Source: Persicaria tinctoria
Taxonomy: Eukaryota; Streptophyta; Magnoliopsida; Caryophyllales; Polygonaceae
NCBI GenBank assembly: GCA_037127255.1
Contig: JBANSL010000005.1
Coordinates: 82,527,160 to 82,591,159 of the forward strand
DNA: 64,000 bases
Reading direction: 5' to 3'
Each line of letters opens with the position of its first letter. Within the stretch, counting starts at the first letter, position 1. This document shows, one piece after another, positions 55,128 to 64,000 of the stretch. The translations under genes were made by a program, and so were the position numbers. The notes beneath the pieces were generated by a model, which saw only the letters and a program-made list of their open reading frames with translations, ran no database searches and had not been told where the DNA came from.

Positions 55128-56981
55128 GTAGGTTATCTCTCTCCCTCTCCCTCTCTCAGCCTATAGATCTACTTCAAATTTTGAATTTGTGGATTTGTTA
55201 TGCTCAATTCGTTAGAGGAGATGAAAATTAGTACTGTAGACGGCTTGGAAAGTGCAGGTATTACTTTTTCATGACCTAACTAGGCGATATTTCTTTTATT
55301 GCGGCTGTTTTGTTTGTTGGTGTTGTGCATTAGATTTTGTTGATTACCTTTATGTCAATCCATCCTCAGTTTCTAGGCTTTCGGATTCGATTTCCAAATT
55401 CTGGAAATAATGAAAGCAAAAGTACATGAAAAAAACAGACATTCACATCTACACCCACCAATAAAGTTAATTGATCAAACAGGAATTGTTATTCAGTAAG
55501 CATGTAATTGTTTAGTAGACTTGCCAATACAATTTAATTGATAGCACATTAAGCAACAGGCTGCATTGGATTCTGGATAGGCATAGGTAAATTTTAGCAA
55601 TGAATTTTTTGCCAAATGGGTTGATATTCTATCAAAATTGGCCCTCCTGGATGCTAAAATTGAAACCTTTTTAATTAAAGTCTTGCCCGTGTCTATTTGT
55701 TGGAGATGCAGCTCATTTTTCTATTGAAAATGTTGTTTTGATCTTGTTCTTACCAAAGTTTTTGAAGTTTTTCCCTTCATTTGAGGGGTGTTTCACCTGA
55801 GTTTTTATTTTGGCCTGTAAATTCATACAAATAATATTAGTTACAGAAAATAAGAAAATACAGGAGCTAAAGAAATATATCTGCAGATGCTTATGGGCAG
55901 TTGGGCACCAACTGATGAAATATCCACCAAGCAATAACATTATAAAAATAATTCAATTAAAGCAGATATAAGATATGTGAGGCCAATAAGAACTTACCAT
56001 GGCAATAACATATTCAGATTGTCAATTGTCAAAGACTGAGGTGGAACTTGGATTTTGCTACTTGATTTTAGTTATTCACTATAATTAACTCTGGCAGGTT
56101 TCTTGATCAAGTAAGATTGTTCACGAAATGACTACTATAGAATCATATTAGGAATAGTTGGAGTGGTTTCACAGATTGTTTAAGCTACTTAGTGGCGGTT
56201 TAACATATTCAGATTTGAATGGTCTTTCAAAGAATGAGTTGAAACTTGAAGTTTGCCACTTGGAGTTAGTTATTCGGTTTAATGAACTCTTTTTATTGGA
56301 CCTCCACTAGCTACTGGTTAATTTTAGAAGGACATTTTCTTGCTCCATTTGTTGCCTGCTTAGCTTTTTGTTTGAGCCACTTTGTCGGGGTTTCCCTTAT
56401 TCAGATTCAGATACCTCATGCAAAATATATACGCTCACTTACGCCTATCTGAAACCTTCTATTTGCCAAATACACCAAGCTTGGCTTGTCTCTGAGCAGT
56501 TAATAAAGCTCTTATTTTTTGGTCTCTTGAAGTGCTTCTTATGAATCTGGGTAGTAGAAATGTTGGGCTGTTTTGCTTGTAGGCTGAAACTTTTTGTGCT
56601 GTTTTTTTGTTCACATAAACCTTTTCAGTCTTGGTTATTTTATTAAGTCATAGAAACAAGCAGATGTATGACTTGTTACATGATTTGAAGGAATGATTGC
56701 TCTCTTCTGAAGGGTATGATTCTGTATGGACTATGTTATTCATCTGCCAGGCATTGTCCTTTCTAGCCTCCTAACAATGTGTTGTGGACGTCATTTTGAA
56801 AGATTATAAATATTGTTTTCTGGGTATCATTCTTACTTTGTAGGTTCTATCTTCAAGTTTCCATCTTCTCCTTGCAGGATATATATCATATACTGTACAC
56901 AGGTGGATCTAAAGACTGAAGCGCTGAGAGTTTAGCTCCTGCAAACAAGATACCTGCTGTAGCCATCATTTTTATAAAAGA

Positions 56982-57557
56982 ATGCGATTCAATATTCTCT
57001 TGAGAGCCGCACGACTCCACTCCACTTCACGTGGAACTGCAGCCCCATTGCTAGTTCGCTACATTCAAGCTGATGCAGTACAGAACAGCAATCCGAAGAA
57101 GTACAGGTACCCACCGTCTTACGACCCATATGGCCCCAAACCACCACCTTCTGAGAAAGTAGTCAAGCTTGCCGACTTAATTGCTGCATTATCACCCGAT
57201 GAAAGAGCACAAATCGGGCCTGCACTGGGAGAAAAGCTCAAGCACCCAAAGCTAGAGCCAATCTCCACCGAAGGTTTGGACTTGGGTTCTGCCCAAGGAG
57301 CAGCTGCAGGTGGAGCTGGCCAGACTGAGGAGAAGGTGGAGAAAACAGCGTTTGATGTGAAGCTGGAGAAGTTCGACACAGCTGCCAAAATCAAGGTGAT
57401 CAAGGAGGTGAGGGCCTTCACCAACCTTGGGCTCAAGGAGGCCAAAGACCTTGTTGAAAAAGCACCGGTGTTGCTGAAACAAGGGGTTACCAAGGATGAG
57501 GCCGCCGAGATCATTGAGAAGATCAAGACTGCTGGCGGAGTTGCTGTAATGGAGTAA
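56982..57557 (+). CDS. mitochondrial large-subunit ribosomal protein bL12m (L7/L12 family)
   Basis: 191 residues in a single exon. Residues 1 to about 30 are rich in Arg, Ser and Ala without acidic residues, as in a mitochondrial presequence. Residues about 57-100 match the L7/L12 N-terminal dimerisation helices ([15 protein letters not shown]). 101-120 is an Ala/Gly-rich hinge. 121-191 is the C-terminal domain with [20 protein letters not shown] and [17 protein letters not shown]. In the family this protein forms the mobile stalk of the large subunit and recruits the translation factors EF-Tu and EF-G; here it would serve mitochondrial ribosomes. ATG 56982 is the first Met and gives the full presequence. 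The gene probably has a spliced 5' leader (54860-55127). Intact, no lesions. Confidence 0.93.
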   Translation: MRFNILLRAARLHSTSRGTAAPLLVRYIQADAVQNSNPKKYRYPPSYDPYGPKPPPSEKVVKLADLIAALSPDERAQIGPALGEKLKHPKLEPISTEGLDLGSAQGAAAGGAGQTEEKVEKTAFDVKLEKFDTAAKIKVIKEVRAFTNLGLKEAKDLVEKAPVLLKQGVTKDEAAEIIEKIKTAGGVAVME

Positions 57558-58057
57558 AGAGCATGGAGAAAGAGAAGAAATTGAAACACTTAAAATTCAC
57601 GTTTGTTCCGTTGCCATTTCTAATCAAGTTCTGGCAATTTACAGAGGAAAGGAAGGACTCCTTGAGAAACAGCACTTCCATAGCCTCCATATGGATGCCT
57701 GGTGAAATGGTGGATTCGTTTTTTAAATTTCTTAGTTCCTGTACTTGCTTGGATGAAGATGGTTTGTTGAGTTGGTGCAAACTGCAAAGGTGTTTTCCCC
57801 TCTATAATTTTCTGATAGAGTTGGTCATCATGATCTAATAATTTAAGAGAAATTGGTACTCTGTACTGTAACTACTAGATCAAGTTTGTAAAAATGTTTT
57901 GCAAAAAAAGTAGGACTTTCCTATGAATTTTTGCAAAACAAGACTATAATACCTTCAATTTTTTGCAGCAAAGTGCAGGTTGCAAAACAAAAACAAAAAC
58001 AAATTCAAATGTATATATAAGCAACGAGAAATTTTTTCATAAATGAAACTCCCAAAA
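57558..58057 (+). other. 3' UTR of bL12m and intergenic spacer
   Basis: The 3' UTR probably runs to about 57850-57900 (AATAATTT and AT-rich words near 57836). The remainder is AT-rich and contains a repeated TTTTGCAAAA-like motif. No further gene. Confidence 0.4.
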
Positions 58058-58655
58058 AAGAGCGTCGTCGCCTGCGGTGAGATAACTATCCTCTGCGGAG
58101 TAGTGCGGTGAGCTCTCGTTTATTTGTTTCCTCACCGGATTTACTGTTTCAGGCTGTCTCCCTCTGTGAATCCCTCGTTTCTCAGCATATCAGTCCGCCG
58201 CCGACCTCCGTCGCTGTTTGCCGAGCCCCATCTCCTCTGGTCGGCCTTCATCTCCGTTGCCGACCCCCATCTTTTCCCGTTCACAATTTCACAGTAAGTT
58301 TTCTCTAAAACTCGATTCTTCGTTTACAGTAAATGGAAATCTGAAATTCGTGACTTGAAATTGAAATCTCAAATAGCCTAATTTGTTCCTGGAAATTGAA
58401 ATTGAAATCTGAAAGTTGGTTTTGGGTTGAACTTGAATTTGACATTGACATTGAATTATGTTTCTGTGCAATTGTAGTTTCTTTGACTAGGATCATGGAT
58501 AAATACGTTATTCGAATGAAAAATCCATTTGTCCCAAATGTTGGTCCTCTACTACTAATCCCAAATTCAGATCGATTGGATTGGGGATTTCATTTGATAT
58601 TACTAGTTGAGAAATTCGTGGATTTGATTAATTTTTGATCCGTGTTTCTTCAAAG
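58058..58655 (+). other. 5' UTR and leader intron of the GNA1 gene
   Basis: A CT-rich leader ends at CACA|GTAAGT (intron 58294-58655 by signal), and the acceptor TTCAAAG|AAGAC lies 5 nt before the ATG at 58661. Leader introns of this kind are common in plants. Inferred from signals only. Confidence 0.5.
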
Positions 58656-58660
58656 AAGAC

Positions 58661-59134
58661 ATGGAAACTGGCAAGGATACGAAGCCAAATCACAATCTCA
58701 AAGTCAGGAGACTCGAGATAACTGACAAAGGCAAGAGTTTTATAGAGCTTCTCCAGCAACTGACTACTTGCGACTCTCTCTCTGACAAGGCATTTGGGGA
58801 CCGCTTCCAAGAGCTTTGCTCTTACGGTGATGATCATCTCATTTGCGTGATTGAAGATGAGGATTCGAAGAAGATCATAGCAACCGGGTGCGTGTTCATT
58901 GAGAGAAAGTTCATCCGAAACTGTGGGAAAGTCGGTCACATTGAAGATGTGGTTGTGGATTCCAATTCCAGGGGCTTGCAGCTGGGGAAGAAGGTGGTCG
59001 ATTTCCTCACGGAGCATGCCGAGTCGAGGGGATGCTACAAGGTGATCCTTGATTGCAGCAGTGAGAACAGAGGGTTTTATGAGAAATGTGGGTTCAAGCA
59101 AAAGGAGATCCAGATGGTCAGGTACTTCATTTGA
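58661..59134 (+). CDS. GNA1: glucosamine-6-phosphate N-acetyltransferase
   Basis: 157 residues, one coding exon. A GNAT-fold enzyme that acetylates glucosamine 6-phosphate with acetyl-CoA to give GlcNAc 6-phosphate (EC 2.3.1.4), a step toward UDP-GlcNAc for glycoproteins and GPI anchors. Visible signatures: LTTCDSLSDKAFGDRFQEL at 34-52, typical of the GNA1 subfamily; GHIEDVVVDSNSRGLQLGKK at 92-111, which carries the acetyl-CoA-binding R-G-x-Q-x-G-K loop; CYKVILDCS at 125-133; and the ENRGFYEKCGF end motif at 135-145. The length matches plant GNA1 (about 150). ATG 58661 is the first Met after the leader intron acceptor. No lesions. The neighbour bL12m is on the same strand but functionally unrelated. 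Confidence 0.93.
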   Translation: METGKDTKPNHNLKVRRLEITDKGKSFIELLQQLTTCDSLSDKAFGDRFQELCSYGDDHLICVIEDEDSKKIIATGCVFIERKFIRNCGKVGHIEDVVVDSNSRGLQLGKKVVDFLTEHAESRGCYKVILDCSSENRGFYEKCGFKQKEIQMVRYFI

Positions 59135-59149
59135 TGTGCTTTTCATTTG

Positions 59150-60635
59150 TTCTTGGAAATTGGAATTCAGGATTAATGCAGATTAAAGATGCTTTTATGC
59201 TTCTTGTTGTGTCTTAGATATGCATTTGCTTTGACTTTTTGGTTGAAATTAAAGGGCATTATATGTCAGAAGTTTGTATCTTGTTGTATGGAAATTCCAT
59301 TGAATACTTGCCAGAACTCTTTGATCTGTATTACTAAATGAATCTGAAAGCATTAGCTCAATTCTTATAAAGGCTTTGTAAAGTTTTGATCGTTCCTGAG
59401 GTGCATCATTTTATAACTTTACCTACGGTTTCAGCAAAAGGCTGGCATGATTGACTTGGAAGTTGTGGAGTGTTAATCGCTTGAACCTGACTTATTTGTT
59501 ATACAACCTACCCACACCCTATTTGTGTGTGTTTGGTGTAGGGTTTTTTGGTATTGGCTCGAGTCGTTGTGAGAGTAGATTTTATTTTGTGCAAACTAAG
59601 TTGAAACTATATTGGGTGTTTAGCATTTGAAGGTTTGAGGGTAAGTTAAAGGTGGGAAATACTAAAATGGCCAATAATAAGGTAGCTAAATTTTGGGCAT
59701 GTAACCTGTGTATGTTCAGTCTTGGCCAAAGTTTCCCACAAAGGAGGGTCGAAGCTCATTTCCCCAAATTCCCAAGAACCCTAACCATGTAGCACGGCTA
59801 CAACAGTTGGCGACTGCAACATTAGATTAGGCCCAGGGTTTGGTTTTTGGATGGCTTGGTTGGAGTTGGAGGAGTTGTCGTTCATACTAGGAGTTTTCTG
59901 GTTGTGGTCACAAGGTTTTCGCATGCGTTGGGGGGTGTCTTTTGTACCTGCTCAGAGTTGCCTGGTTGTGGTTGCGAGGTTTTCCCCAGTGATGGGGGTG
60001 TCTTTTGTAACGGGTAAGTTATTGTTCATGCAATTTTTGTTTTCAGCCATTAATTCACTGTGCAGATGTTTTGTTTAGGTCGACAAGTGTAATGTTGGCT
60101 CCGTTCATATTCGTATCTGTGTTCAACAAATCAACCAATATTTGAAAAAGTTTCTATTTGTGAAGAGTTCAACCTCTTATTTTTCGATGAAATTTCTGCT
60201 CTTGTTTGGTGAAGGCTCCAATGGTCAGTTGATGCAATCTCATTTAATAATTAACATCAAGGATTGATGCATTAAAACTATACCATTTGATATGAGGACT
60301 AGGAGTTTTCGTCGTTTGTTGTATGTTATGTTTTGTCCAGTCGGTAGGAGTTATGTGCTGACTAGAAGAGTTACTGTTTGATAGTCTCCATTATACATCA
60401 CGGATTTCAATTGCGCCTTTACATTGATGTTTTTTTTTGTATGCTGTGCTGCTCAATTGTAGCACACCATGAGTAATACATGAAGTAGGTGATCGTGTTG
60501 TCTGTGCGTTATAGTTGGTCTTGGACTCAATAATGTTTGCTTCTCTGGTTTGATAATCACTGCCGGACATAACGAATTGTGTTTGTTTTGCTTCCAATTG
60601 TTCCACTGTGGGTTGTTATCTTTCTTTCCCTGTAG
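59150..60635 (+). other. GNA1 3' UTR and spacer upstream of the Myb/SANT-like gene
   Basis: The first about 200 bp are the probable GNA1 3' UTR. 59840-60010 holds an imperfect duplication (GGGGTGTCTTTTGTA near 59933 and 59993) ending in a donor-like ACGG|GTAAGT, which could be a leader exon of the next gene. No motif-bearing frame. Confidence 0.4.
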
Positions 60636-61786
60636 GATCTGCGAGCACTCTAATGAGTGTGATTACAAGGCTTTGTTTGGTAAGCCTCTAGCAAAAGAAA
60701 AGACATTCCCATGGAATGACAAGTTAATGTGGTCGTTCATAGCCATGCTTGGTGAACATCAAAGCAACTATGGTCGGGGTCAGCCATTTAGCTGGGTTGA
60801 GCTTACTGTCCAAGTTGAGGAAACCGCAGGGAAGAAATGTGGAAAGGAAACTTTGAAAAACAAATACGGTGGAAAGAAAATGAACTTTATGGAAAGCATT
60901 GAAGCATGGTGAGGCTGGCTTTGAATAGGATCCCATTGAGGGTCCGTCGTATAGTGGCAAGGTATTAGTTACAGATGTCAAACCAGTTCTATGACATTGT
61001 TGGATTCATGTTCGATGCTTTATAACGACGTTGTCTTTTGTTTTATCTAACAGGAGAATGCCGAATTCAGGAAATTCCGTAAGAATGGTGTATCTCCTGA
61101 CCAACCATTCCGGAATAGCTCACCGGAAAGGACTTATGGGTAGTACTCATATGTCCACGGTTCGAACCCCAGAATGGCCGCTCTTTATTTACCAATTCAA
61201 GGTGTATCCCCTGACCTCGAAGAAAAGTGTGATGATATATTCGGAGAAATCATCTCCACAAGGCAGCACTGTGACACCACTGATGGATCCACCTCCTGGG
61301 TTTGGAGATGGAAAGATGAAGGTGAAGTCTGAATTCAAAGACGCTGTCGATATTGATGGTGGCAATAATGACCCACAGCTCAAGCAAAACACAATTAGAG
61401 AATTGAATTCGCCAGATCCTGAAACACCTACTTATATCCCACCCAGAAAACAAAAGCAGACAATCGAACCAACTTCGAATCCCTCTACAAGTAAACGCAA
61501 TACTAGCCAGTCGGTTGGGTCTATGCTTCACCAATAAAACCTTGCACTTCCATTACTAACAAATCAGAAGGCATTGCCAATGTGTGCGCCAGATGCTACC
61601 TCAGCAGAGGATTCATCTGAACCGTGGGCGAAAGCAGCAATGGTGATGGAGGTCATAGAAGAAATGGTGAATGAAGGTCTAATGGTTGAAGGATCGCCAC
61701 TGTGGTGCTTCTCGGTTACTGCCCTTGTGAAGGATGCCATGAGCACTATGTTCTTACCCATGTCGCGAAATACTGCATTGCCATGA
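60636..61786 (+). pseudogene. Myb/SANT-like domain gene, decayed
   Basis: The first recognisable exon starts after the CCCTGTAG acceptor at about 60635 and runs to GAAGCATG|GTGAGG at 60908. It encodes the Myb/SANT-like (Myb_DNA-bind_3) fold: FPWNDKLMWSFIAML, GQPFSWVELTVQV and ETLKNKYGG. The next exon starts after TCTAACAG at 61053 (ENAEFRKFRKNGVSPD), is split by a 98-bp insertion at 61103-61200, and resumes with LEEKCDDIFGEI. A frameshift near 61255 leads to PPPGFGDGKMKV and a Ser/Pro-rich tail ending at 61537; a further open piece lies at 61574-61786. Plant proteins of this class are often paired with PIF/Harbinger transposases or are their domesticated descendants. No transposase is nearby. 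The insertion and frameshift argue for a pseudogene. Confidence 0.7.
61087..61216 (+). mobile_element. SINE-like insertion with 16-bp target duplication
   Basis: The repeat GGTGTATCTCCTGACC (61087-61102) recurs with one change at 61201-61216. The intervening 98 bp contains GGTTCGAACCCC, an exact pol III B box (about 61161-61172), with an A-box-like ATAGCTCACCGG about 50 bp upstream. This is the layout of a short tRNA-derived SINE, although a poly(A) or simple-repeat tail is not evident. The exon frame matches on both sides of the duplicated stretch, so the element landed in a coding exon. Confidence 0.65.
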
Positions 61787-61908
61787 GCACTGTAGTTTGT
61801 TGGGCCACTGGTGTTCTACTTGTTTATGTGTTACTTTATTTTTGTATGTATTACTCTTTTTGGTTGCAGGTGTAACACCGACTATAACACACAATCTGGG
61901 AATAATAG

Positions 61909-64000
61909 TTTTTTTTTTTTTGGTGGGAAAACCGGAGAAGACTTCTTATTAAAACAGCCCCAAAGGAGCCAAGAAATTGCACAGAAACGCAACGAGCTCT
62001 GGACAAGCCCTAGCATCGTCCGAAAGACAAACAGCAGCAACAGAAGGAAAAGAGTCTAAAACAGTGAGGCCAAGCGGCAAAGAGAAGGCAAAATGAGAAA
62101 TGACATCGGCAAGGCGGTTGCCTTCACGACATGTATGACGGAACTGGACACTCCAATCCCTACTAAGGAAGCCGTGGCATAGAAACACCAGGCTGGCACC
62201 GGGGTGAGAGGGACACACCGGCTTCTTCAACAGATTCAAGGCAACCTCCGAGTCAGATTCACACACAACCTTCTTGTAGCCATGCTCCCAAGCAACCTCT
62301 AGGCCTTTCACGATGGCCCATAGCTCGGCATTTACCACCGAGCAAATCCCAATATTGTGTGCGTAACCAATGAGCCAGACCCCATTTTCATTCCGAATCC
62401 CCCCCCCCCCCCGCAGCAGAGGTTCCATCGCCTTTTACAACACCATCAGTATTGAGTTTAACCCATGTGCTTTCAGGAGGTGCCCAACGAGTACTCCTCT
62501 GCACCTTCATCTTCTCCGGCTCGCTCTTCAGCAAGCTCACCCTCGCCTGGTTGTGTTCATTGGCCAGGGTCCAGCATTGCTCAACCGACATGACAACTCC
62601 CTTGCCATCCTTGTAGACCGCCTTGTTCCTCCTTAGCCAAAAGTTCCACACGACAATTGCAAAGAAAAAACACCACTCGACTCCGTCTTCAACACCTTTA
62701 TCAAGGATGTTTTGTCGAAACCAGGATGCGAAGGGGAGCACGAAGAAATCCGCTCTCCCCCTCACACCCTGCACCTGCAACCAAAACATTCTAGCAGTAC
62801 CACAATCCCTAAACAAATGTATAAGAGATTCACTAGAAACGAGACAACAAGGGCACAGGTCGGACGTACCAAGATGGCGTCGGAAACGTTCACTGTTTGT
62901 CAAGACCCCACCTTTGCTGGCTGTCCACACAAAGGTTCTAATCCTCTCATTCACCTTAAGCTTCCAAATGCTTTTGAAGAAGCTTTTATCCACGGAGGGA
63001 GTAACGCCTTCATTCAGGAGCACAGAGTAGCCTGACCGAGCAGTGTATGTACCCTCCCCATTTCCAGGCCAACCAATCACATCTTCCCTATCGGTGATAC
63101 CCGTAGCGGCAATCTCCAGAAGCGACGACGTCGGGAGAAGATCGGCAAAAATGTGCCATTTCCAGCCAAGCTTCGGATCCCACACATCAGCAACCATGGC
63201 ATCCCCGATATTAGGCGGTAAGACGCCAGTAGTCCGAGACCCCAGGGAAGTATTCCCAATCCAGACGTCACTCCAGAAACGCACATTCTGCCCGTCCCCC
63301 AAACAACGACGGACATTAGGCTTTAGCACTTCGTCCACCGCCTTCACGATTCCCTTCCATACGTGCGAGGCGCCAGCCGATCTCCCCATCGTCTTCTTAA
63401 CATACTTGCTAAAAAGAACCTTAGACCACAACCCTTTGTCATCCTGCAGAAGCCTCCACCCCATTTTAGCAATCAACGCGAGATTCGAATCCTGCATTCT
63501 CTTCAAACCCAGGCCACCCAACTCTCTCGGGCGCAAAAGCTCGTCCCGGGCCACCTTGTGGAGTCTGCGCTTCTCCGGTGTGGAGTTCCAAATAAAACCC
63601 CTACAAACCTTTTCAATATTCTTGCAAACACCTTCCGGGAGGAGCAGGGTTGACATAGAATAAACGGGGATTGTCGATAGCACAACCCGCATAATAGTAA
63701 TCCGGTCGGCAAGGCTGAGCAAAGAAGCTTTCCATCCAGCAAGTTTACTAGCGAATTTGTCAAAGATGGTCGAGAACGTACCTTGACTAACACGTTTGTG
63801 AAGGATAGGAATCCCCAAGTAATTGCCCAGGTCTCTCGTGGCCTCGATACCGCTAACGGCCTGAATCCTATCCCGAAGCTCCTGCTTGACATTCTTCGAG
63901 ACGAAAACCTTGGACTTCTGTAGACTGACCTTTTGTCCGGAGCTGCTGCAGAAATTATCCAAACACTCCCGAACCACCTTAACTTGAGCGACCAAAGCTT
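61909..64000 (-). mobile_element. L1-type LINE (second family), 3' half, runs off the window
   Basis: On the minus strand the element ends in 13 As (61909-61921 as T on the plus strand) after a 3' UTR of about 25 nt. Coding continues past the right edge. Its protein is only distantly like the LINE at 22430-26858, so it is a different family. The base sequence outside the tail (CTATTATTCCCAGATTG on the minus strand) should reappear at the other end, beyond the window. Confidence 0.93.
61949..63995 (-). pseudogene. LINE ORF2 C-terminal half: RT end, zinc domain, RNase H
   Basis: The 535-codon open stretch 62388-63995 covers the end of the reverse transcriptase (SGQKVSLQKSKVF, YLGIPILHKRV, GWKASLLSLADRITIM) and the zf-RVT zinc domain (CPCCLVSSESLIHLFRDC), then begins RNase H (VKLNTDG). 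A run of 14 Cs (62399-62412, Gs in the coding sense) shifts the frame. RNase H continues in 61949-62428 with ELWAIVKGLEVAW, CESDSEVAL and REGNRLAD. The FADD motif would lie beyond the right edge. The poly-G run is the only lesion seen and is also a place where sequence errors are likely. Confidence 0.93.

Noticed and set aside
1..64000. CRISPR array or bacterial operon
   Set aside because: No regularly spaced direct repeats with unique spacers; introns, LINEs and plant LTR elements show eukaryotic nuclear DNA.

Overview
The window looks like nuclear DNA of a eudicot plant, from a transposon-rich, gene-poor stretch next to a small gene-bearing island. The evidence is AT-rich intergenic sequence, GT-AG introns, Ty1/copia elements primed by initiator tRNA-Met, plant L1-type LINEs with a fused RNase H, CACTA and Mutator-type DNA elements, and two housekeeping genes with clear plant homologues. 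The species cannot be named from the sequence.

Left part (1-22400). A copia element with 320-bp LTRs and a GTCCT target duplication (1222-6383) sits inside a pyrimidine-rich leader-like sequence. It is followed by an unusual stretch built from TTTCAGCA/TGCTGAAA words (about 7250-8130). A second, 3'-truncated copia (about 8773-11683) ends in a templated 34-bp duplication. Then come a CACTA-type terminus (ending 14607) and three tandem copies of a 1.2-kb unit (14608-18102, resuming at about 20098), the last split by a Mutator-like element in an ATT microsatellite.

Middle (22400-45100). A nearly complete L1-type LINE with a perfect 17-bp target duplication (22430-26858) has one stop codon in its RNase H domain. 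Two members of a MITE family with 9-bp target duplications lie at 27354-27731 and 30233-31328. At 31376-32500 is the 3' end of a non-LTR element whose protein has a CCHC finger and a PD-(D/E)xK-like nuclease domain. A multi-exon RPA1-like pseudogene (35909-38466, minus) follows. Next is a tail-to-tail inverted duplication of a gene fragment resembling Arabidopsis At1g75140 (42176-44672), which could fold as RNA into a hairpin with arms of about 1.2 kb. A decayed tRNA-Glu lies at 45011-45079.

Right part (45500-64000). A nest of insertions: an old copia RNase H gene is split by a probable solo LTR, which is itself split by a very young copia element with identical 176-bp LTRs (45924-50497). A 72-bp perfect inverted repeat (51402-51746) and a 783-bp solo LTR (52973-53755) follow. 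Then come the genes: mitochondrial ribosomal protein bL12m (CDS 56982-57557), glucosamine-6-phosphate N-acetyltransferase (CDS 58661-59134) and a decayed Myb/SANT-like gene carrying a SINE-like insertion. The 3' half of a second LINE on the minus strand runs off the right edge.

The two intact genes are unrelated in function: mitochondrial translation, and UDP-GlcNAc precursor synthesis. Everything else is mobile DNA or its debris. Exon limits are read from GT-AG signals and frame, without transcript support.
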